Source: Acidobacteriota bacterium
Lineage (GTDB): Bacteria; Acidobacteriota; Terriglobia; Bryobacterales; Bryobacteraceae
Direction of reading: 5' to 3'
Length of the DNA: 42,152 nucleotides
NCBI GenBank assembly: GCA_016215215.1
Contig: JACRKW010000088.1
Location: 1-42,152 of the forward strand
In this document: piece by piece, positions 37,658 to 42,152 of the stretch
How the letters are laid out: each line of letters starts with the position of its first letter
Position numbering within the stretch: position 1 is the first letter of the stretch
Notes under the pieces: generated by a model
The model's input: only the letters and a program-made list of their open reading frames with translations
The model's database searches: none
What the model was told of the DNA's origin: nothing
Translations under genes and position numbers: made by a program

Positions 37658-38485
37658 TCACTGGCGGACAGGCCCCTCCAGTTTCACCCGGACACAACGG
37701 AAGCCAAAGCTGTAGATCTTGGCGCCGGGATTGAAGCTGAAGCGACTATTGATGCGCAGGTACTTCACGCTGTCGCAATACGAGCCGCCGCGAAGCACTC
37801 TGAAAACCCCGGACGAAGGCCCCTGCGGATCAACTGCCGGGCCGCTCGATGAGACGATCGAGTAGTAGTCCGAACTGTACCAATCCTGGACCCATTCCCA
37901 CACGTTCCCCTGGATGTCATGCAATCCCCACGCATTCGGCAACTTCCGCCCCACCGGGTGGAGTGCCCCCCATCCCATATTGGCGGAGTACCACGCAGTG
38001 TCCCCCGGCTTGCTTTCGCCCGTCTCGCCACCTGCTGAGGCGGCGAATTCCCATTCCGCCTCCGTCGGTAAGCGGTAGTGAAAGCCGTCATGGAGAGCGT
38101 TCATCCTTGCCATGAAAGTCCGGATATCATCCCATGACACCCCTCCCACCGGACGGTCGATGGATCTTCCGCGATTTGGTTTGCTTCCCATCACGGCCGT
38201 CCACTGCGCTTGTGTCACTTCGAACTTCCCCATCTGAAAGCTCGTCGAGATGATCACTTTGTGCCGAGGTGATTCCCCGACCCGGCACGCCGCATCCTCT
38301 GGTGCGCACCCCATCATGAATTCGCCGGCGGGGATGTTCACAAATTCCATCGACGTCGGACTAGGGGGAACGCCCGGCGAGGATGGCCCGTCCCGCTGTT
38401 TCCAGGTCCATGAGCCGGCGGCGAGACCGGTCGCTGCAAGGAGTAACCCCGCGAGAGTAGTCGCCCGCACAGGGCGGTCTTTCAT
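37658..38485 (-). CDS. Formylglycine-generating-enzyme-like (SUMF1) protein
   Basis: 275-residue predicted exported or membrane-anchored protein with an N-terminal hydrophobic segment (TTLAGLLLAATGLAAG). The FGE-sulfatase fold is seen in VNIPAGEFMMGCAPED, KFEVTQAQWTAVMG, RPVGGVSWDDIRTFMARMN, YRLPTEAEWEFAA, DIQGNVWEWVQDWY and FRVLRGGSYCDSVKYLRINSR. True FGE has two catalytic cysteines spaced as in GGS-x-x-C-x4-C. Here only one Cys follows GGSY, and the second position is not Cys. Sulfatase activation is therefore unlikely; another oxygenase or a binding role is more likely. ATG 38485 is preferred over an in-frame ATG at 38509. The DUF2846-like gene ends 28 bp away, upstream on the same strand. 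Confidence 0.85.
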   Translation of the reverse strand: MKDRPVRATTLAGLLLAATGLAAGSWTWKQRDGPSSPGVPPSPTSMEFVNIPAGEFMMGCAPEDAACRVGESPRHKVIISTSFQMGKFEVTQAQWTAVMGSKPNRGRSIDRPVGGVSWDDIRTFMARMNALHDGFHYRLPTEAEWEFAASAGGETGESKPGDTAWYSANMGWGALHPVGRKLPNAWGLHDIQGNVWEWVQDWYSSDYYSIVSSSGPAVDPQGPSSGVFRVLRGGSYCDSVKYLRINSRFSFNPGAKIYSFGFRCVRVKLEGPVRQ

Positions 38486-38513
38486 GTGATGCCCCACCTG
38501 CCCGCACATCGTG

Positions 38514-39497
38514 TCACTTGGACTTGTTGGGCTTGCGAGTCCAGATACTGAGATAGGCCTCGCCCAGCTTGTGCATCACCAATTCCGGACTGTGCTGGGA
38601 TAGTTGGACTTCGAAGCCCGGATTAAACGAGCCGCTGTAGTCATCCTCGAGAAAGTAGTATGCTTTCCCCGACTCGAGTTTGGTTTGAAGCACGCTCGCC
38701 TGAATTCCTGAGGCCTGCACGGCAAGCTGGTAGTCGCCAGGTGCGAGATAAGCGAAGCCGTAGGTTCCCACCTTGTTGACCAGGACGACCTCGTCGTTGG
38801 CGTGGATCTTGGCTTGAGAGGCGAACGTCTCTCCGGCTTTATGCGTCTTGATCTTGCTGAACAGAAGCGACCCATCGCCCGCCTTGTAGAGCGGATACAC
38901 AACCACAATAAGGGCCTTGTCCGGCTTTAGTTCGGGAAGCGGGTGGTTCTTCTGCTCCGCCAGTTGGAAAGTGTGCTTGGAGCCGATGTCCTTGAGCGTC
39001 TTCTGGTTGACGAGTACGCCGACTCGCACATCGGTCACCACGACCCGGTCCGCAAAGATCTTCTTCGTCTTCTCCAAAACCTCGGTGGCGCACTCGCGAG
39101 GGATCTGCAACATCACCTTGGCCAACGTCCCGCCTGGCCCGGCGTGTTCCATGTACATCCAATAGTCGCCGTGTACGCGCTTCACCTGTTCTCCGATCTG
39201 CGACAAGCCCATGCGCCGCGGGCGCATGTGAGTGGCCTCGTCCAGGACAATCCGGCGCACTTCGTCATAGCTCGTTTCGAACGATTGCTTGCCCGAAGCG
39301 AAGCTGAGTTTCTTCGCCGCATCGTCGTAGGTCAAGTCGCCCTTATGGTCATCGAGTGAGGGGTTCTTGGGGCCTTTGCTGGCCCATTTGATTACGTCCT
39401 TTGCGACCAGCGGCTGCTGGGCCATCGTGGTTGTGGATGCTCCCGTGAAGAGCAACAGGAGAACCGGCGGAGTGCCGTACCAGCGATTGTTTTTCAT
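38514..39497 (-). CDS. Hypothetical exported protein with DUF2846-like C-terminus
   Basis: 327 residues with a signal peptide (PPVLLLLFTGASTTTMAQ). The first half is of unknown family. From about residue 190, KPDKALIVVVYPLYKAGDGS, then NKVGTYGFAYLAPGDYQLAV and LESGKAYYFLEDDY resemble DUF2846-type domains, which occur in exported lipoproteins. The start is ATG 39497, with a good AGAGGA seven or eight bases upstream, much stronger than most in the window. The FGE-like gene follows 28 bp downstream, so the two form an operon. GC is lower here than in the flanking genes. Confidence 0.7.
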   Translation of the reverse strand: MKNNRWYGTPPVLLLLFTGASTTTMAQQPLVAKDVIKWASKGPKNPSLDDHKGDLTYDDAAKKLSFASGKQSFETSYDEVRRIVLDEATHMRPRRMGLSQIGEQVKRVHGDYWMYMEHAGPGGTLAKVMLQIPRECATEVLEKTKKIFADRVVVTDVRVGVLVNQKTLKDIGSKHTFQLAEQKNHPLPELKPDKALIVVVYPLYKAGDGSLLFSKIKTHKAGETFASQAKIHANDEVVLVNKVGTYGFAYLAPGDYQLAVQASGIQASVLQTKLESGKAYYFLEDDYSGSFNPGFEVQLSQHSPELVMHKLGEAYLSIWTRKPNKSK

Positions 39498-39611
39498 GCG
39501 TTGATCCTCTTTCCGTTCTGACTGGACTTACCCGAGCGCAGTTCGTCAAAGCGGCCGGCACCTGACGGGCCTGCACTTTGCCCGCTCGACTGGCCTCGGG
39601 ACCGCTGCCGC

Positions 39612-39815
39612 CGCCCCCCAGCGCAAGGCTGTAAGAGATACCCCGGCCAGACTAGCAGCACCACTTAGCGCGCTCCCCTGCACCGGGGTGCTGCGGTGAG
39701 TCGTTGTCCCGTCGCCTAATTCACCCTTGGCGTTTGAACCCCTGGCCCACACCCTGCCGCCCACGGCAGCGGCAAGTGCGTGGGTGCCTCCAAATGCCAC
39801 CTTCATAGCCGCGAC
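39612..39815 (-). pseudogene. RCC1-repeat gene remnant
   Basis: Translation of the minus strand gives AFGGTHALAAAVGGRVWARG, then SNAKGELGDGTTTHRSTPVQ and SGAASLAGVSLTALRWG. This is one RCC1 repeat and the start of a second: G-x-x-H-x-L, G-x-VWA-x-GSN, G-x-LGDGTT, TPV. RCC1 proteins normally carry about seven such blades, so this is a fragment. The surrounding open frame of 124 codons shows no other RCC1 units. Confidence 0.6.
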
Positions 39816-39989
39816 GGCAAACCATGTGCCCGTACTTTCCTCTCCCTGCACGTGGTGCGCGTGGAGGCATCCCGCCGTCAGGAGAGGTGCGAAGATCCGA
39901 AGGCCATTGCAGGTAGGCATCCGCGGTGGAACCTCGTATTGCGATTAGGCTGGCTCACAGTATATATCAGATCTGTTTGTCCCAAAGCG

Positions 39990-40217
39990 GCACCCGCTGA
40001 TTTGCTGCACTTGGTCCTTGTCCACCATCCATCCAGCGCGTTCCAGCGAGGCTGTAAACCGCCGGTAGCCACAGCGGTTGTGTTCGCTGGCCACGGTAAG
40101 GACCGTTCTCGTCAGATCCTCTTCGTCGTTTCGTTGCGTGGGCCCATGCCACTGGGTCCGACTCGGAGGACACGTCAGCCGGCACTCCCGCCGTCTACCG
40201 CTAACCGCCTCAGAAAC
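39990..40217 (-). pseudogene. IS3-family transposase (OrfB) N-terminal remnant
   Basis: Translating the minus strand from 40217 gives a run without stops in which RRRECRLTCPPSRTQWHG, RNDEEDLTRTVLTVASEH and NRCGYRRFTASLERAGWMVD match the front of IS3-family OrfB. That family has R-A-C-x-x-L-x-x-x-R-S-T, then E-x-L-x-x-x-I, and GYRRI-x-x-L-x-x-x-GW-x-V-N. The DDE catalytic domain is absent: similarity fades after DQVQQI. No start codon or terminal inverted repeats were found. This is a decayed fragment next to the nucleotidyltransferase stop. Confidence 0.6.
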
Positions 40218-40252
40218 CGGCTTTTTGGCAGTGGGCTCGTGAGAAAGGCAGC

Positions 40253-40972
40253 TTAGGGGAGCCGCGATCCGGTGAGCTGTGCCGCGGCCTCGACGTCTTC
40301 AGGCCGGCCGACGTCGCGCCACTCGCCCTGGAGGGGGTGGACCAGGATGCGCCGCCCCTGCTCGATCCACTTCACCAGGGCGGTGGTGAGCTCGTATTCT
40401 CCGCGCGGAGATCTCTCCAGACGGGCGAGTTCGTCGAAGATGGCCGGGCGGAAGGCGTAAATGCCGGCGCTGTTCCAGTTGGTCTTGCTTGTGCCGAGTG
40501 GGGGCTTTTCGACGATGCGGGTGAGGAGGCCGGAGTCCTCATAGACGGCTGCGCCCTGGAAGGGATCGTCGACATGCTGAACGGCGAGGACGCCTTCGGC
40601 CGTGGAGTCGTCCCCGAGCTGCTGCCAGAGCGCGAGGATGTCGTCCGGCGAGGCCAGGATGTCACCGAAGGTCAAGAGGAACGGCTCATCTGCAGAGAAA
40701 CCGCGGGCCAGCAGGGCGGCCGAACCGGTACCGTCGACGGGGTCCTGCAACGCGTAGTGCACGGTGGTATCGGCGGCATAGCGGCCGTAGAACAGCTCAT
40801 GGCGATAGCCGACCACCAGCAGGAAGCGATCAAAGCCGGCATGGCGCAAGTTGGATAGAACATAGTCCAGCAACGGTCTGCCATGCAGGTGAAGCAAGGG
40901 CTTCGGAAGATCGCCGGTCACGGACTTGAGCCTGGTACCGCGGCCGGCGGCGAGAATCACCGCGTTGGGCAT
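40253..40972 (-). CDS. Nucleotidyltransferase (sugar-1-phosphate NTP transferase family)
   Basis: 239-residue cytoplasmic enzyme expected to join a sugar-1-phosphate or alditol phosphate to an NTP. It has the family signature AVILAAGRGTRLKSVTGDLPKPLLHL, given here as two parts: the loop AAGRGTRL and the PKPLL motif. FLLTFGDILAS contains a metal-site Asp, and EKPPLGTSKTNWNSAGIYAF is the substrate-side motif. ATG 40972 (MPNAVILAAG) is preferred; an in-frame ATG at 41002 would overlap the divergent MFS start. Which nucleotide is used is not determined. Confidence 0.88.
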   Translation of the reverse strand: MPNAVILAAGRGTRLKSVTGDLPKPLLHLHGRPLLDYVLSNLRHAGFDRFLLVVGYRHELFYGRYAADTTVHYALQDPVDGTGSAALLARGFSADEPFLLTFGDILASPDDILALWQQLGDDSTAEGVLAVQHVDDPFQGAAVYEDSGLLTRIVEKPPLGTSKTNWNSAGIYAFRPAIFDELARLERSPRGEYELTTALVKWIEQGRRILVHPLQGEWRDVGRPEDVEAAAQLTGSRLP

Positions 40973-40981
40973 CGATACTTC

Positions 40982-40990
40982 ACTATAATC
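40982..40990. promoter_or_regulatory. Overlapping divergent -10 elements
   Basis: On the + strand TATAAT (40984-40989), a perfect -10 hexamer, ends 7 bases before GTG 40997 of the MFS gene. On the minus strand the complement of 40982-40987 reads TATAGT, 9 bases before ATG 40972 of the nucleotidyltransferase. Both genes could thus be started from one short AT-rich patch, with little or no leader, and would compete for polymerase. No clear -35 boxes were seen. Confidence 0.45.
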
Positions 40991-40996
40991 GGACAC

Positions 40997-42152
40997 GTGC
41001 ATCCGCGTCCCACAAGAATGCGCTGGTGGATCCTGGCGCTGCTATTCCTCATCACCACCAACAATTACCTGGACCGCATTGTGCTGGGCATCCTGAGCCC
41101 GGTGATTCTCGAAGACCTGCACTTCACCAAGCAGGAGTACGGGTACGTGAGCGGCGCGTTTCAGTTCGCGTACGCGATCGGGTTCCTGATGATGGGCAAG
41201 GTCATCGACTGGCGGGGGACGCGCTTCGGCTACGCGCTGGCCATCACGTTCTGGAGCGTGGCGGCGGGGCTGCATTCACTGTCGCGAAGCTGGCTGCAAC
41301 TGGGCTTCTGGCGGGCGATGCTGGGGCTGGGCGAAAGCGGCAACTTCCCGGCGGCCATCAAGGCGGTGTCGGAGTGGTTCCCGAAGAAGGATCGCGCCTT
41401 CGCCACGGGGATCTTCAACGCAGGCACCAACGTTGCGACCATGATCGGGCCGCCTCTGTTTGTCTGGATGAACGCCCACCTGGGTTGGCGGACCTGCTTC
41501 TTCATCACGGCTACGACGGGGCTCGTCTGCCTGGCCCTGTGGTGGACGGTGTACCGGCTGCCGCGCGAGCACAGCCGGGTGAACGCGGCGGAGTTGGCCA
41601 TCATCGAAAGCGACCCTGAAGAGGCGAAAACGGCGGATGTGAGCTGGATCCAGGCGCTGGGCATCCGCGCCACCTACGGCTTCGCGCTGGGCAAGTTCTT
41701 TAGCGACCCGGTGTGGTGGTTCTACCTGACGTGGCTGACGCTCTACTTCAAGGAGGCCCGCGGGTTGAGCCTGGTGGAGATCGGCTGGGCTCTGCCGGTG
41801 ATCTACCTGATGGCCGACTTCGGAAGCGTGGCGGGCGGCTGGGTCAGCGGCTACCTGATCCGTCGCGGCTGGCCGTCGGGCAAGGCTCGCAAGGTGACCA
41901 TGGCCGGATTTGCCCTGTGCATGCCCCTGGCGGCGACGGCCGTGGCGGTGCCGAAGACGTGGATGGCCATCGCGCTGATTTCGCTGGCCACGGCGGCGCA
42001 CCAGGGCTGGTCAGCCAACCTGTACACGACGGTGAGCGACGTCTTCCCCAAGAGCGCGGTGGCCAGCGTGATCGGCATCGGCGGCTTCATGGGGGGCATC
42101 GGTGGGACCATCTTCACGGCGCTGCTGCCGGGGTACCTGGTAATGCACTTCG
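40997..42152 (+). CDS. MFS transporter, anion:cation symporter (hexuronate ExuT-like) type, partial
   Basis: Inner-membrane permease. The 385 visible residues begin RWWILALLFLITTNNYLDRI (first helix) and show GAFQFAYAIGFLMMGKVID (the loop 2-3 motif region). ERRs of the ACS branch are seen in GLGESGNFPAAIKAVSEWF and RAFATGIFNAGTNVATMIGP. Later helices include DPVWWFYLTWLTLYF and GIGGFMGGIGGTIFTALLPG. This branch usually carries hexuronates or other sugar acids with protons. The start is GTG 40997 directly after a perfect -10 box, or ATG 41018 seven codons later. The frame runs off the right edge, about 50 residues short of a usual ~430-residue protein. Confidence 0.9.
   Translation, partial: MHPRPTRMRWWILALLFLITTNNYLDRIVLGILSPVILEDLHFTKQEYGYVSGAFQFAYAIGFLMMGKVIDWRGTRFGYALAITFWSVAAGLHSLSRSWLQLGFWRAMLGLGESGNFPAAIKAVSEWFPKKDRAFATGIFNAGTNVATMIGPPLFVWMNAHLGWRTCFFITATTGLVCLALWWTVYRLPREHSRVNAAELAIIESDPEEAKTADVSWIQALGIRATYGFALGKFFSDPVWWFYLTWLTLYFKEARGLSLVEIGWALPVIYLMADFGSVAGGWVSGYLIRRGWPSGKARKVTMAGFALCMPLAATAVAVPKTWMAIALISLATAAHQGWSANLYTTVSDVFPKSAVASVIGIGGFMGGIGGTIFTALLPGYLVMHF

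Noticed and set aside
37658-38485. True sulfatase-activating formylglycine enzyme
   Set aside because: The second catalytic Cys is missing and no sulfatase gene is in the window.

Overview
The window looks like chromosome of an acidobacterium of the Solibacter/Bryobacter type (Bryobacterales). This is inferred from the family mix: Oar-like TonB-dependent receptors with a carboxypeptidase-regulatory-like domain, a VWFA-domain secreted protein of acidobacterial type, a MerR-HTH/TPR fusion, a DUF3500 protein, high GC, and many start codons without a Shine-Dalgarno sequence. No rRNA, tRNA, CRISPR array or intact mobile element was recognised.

Layout. 0-0.7 kb: str operon start (rpsL, then rpsG running off the left edge) on the minus strand, behind a promoter-like site and a leader of about 320 nt. 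1.2-8.0 kb: an Oar-like TonB receptor and a GH106 alpha-L-rhamnosidase-like enzyme, separated by a perfect 12-bp inverted repeat whose right arm holds the rhamnosidase ribosome binding site. 8.2-14.1 kb: ATP synthase operon b'-b-delta-alpha-gamma-beta-epsilon, without the a and c subunits. 14.1-19.5 kb, minus strand: a plug-poor TonB receptor with a Gly/Pro-rich stretch, coupled by TGATG to a VWFA protein. 19.6-23.7 kb: small exported or unknown genes (lytic transglycosylase, HExxH protein, winged-helix protein of unknown function, alpha/beta hydrolase without an obvious catalytic His, DinB-like protein). 23.8-28.1 kb: HD-GYP response regulator, feoAB, MerR-TPR regulator. 28.2-37.6 kb: cobalamin adenosyltransferase, Kgd-type 2-oxoglutarate enzyme, phosphoesterase, DUF3500 protein, NlpC/P60 hydrolase, prfB with its +1 frameshift site, sua5. 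37.6-40.25 kb: a compositionally different patch with an FGE-like protein, a DUF2846-like protein, and remnants of an RCC1-repeat gene and an IS3-family transposase. 40.25-42.15 kb: a sugar-nucleotide type nucleotidyltransferase and a divergent MFS transporter running off the right edge.

How the parts fit. Energy and translation housekeeping genes (atp, rps, prfB, sua5) are interleaved with a polymer-scavenging envelope: TonB receptors, a rhamnosidase, and an MFS sugar-acid transporter. feoAB supplies ferrous iron, and the ATR enzyme makes adenosylcobalamin.

The most unusual whole-window signal is a base-composition switch. Left of about 28.15 kb the + strand is C-rich whichever strand is coding. 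Right of it the + strand is G-rich. The flip falls in a 53-bp gap between two co-oriented genes, as expected of a replication-strand change or a rearrangement breakpoint. The best candidates for undescribed biology are the convergent HExxH and winged-helix pair, the inverted repeat over the rhamnosidase start, and the plug-poor receptor/VWFA pair; these readings are inference.
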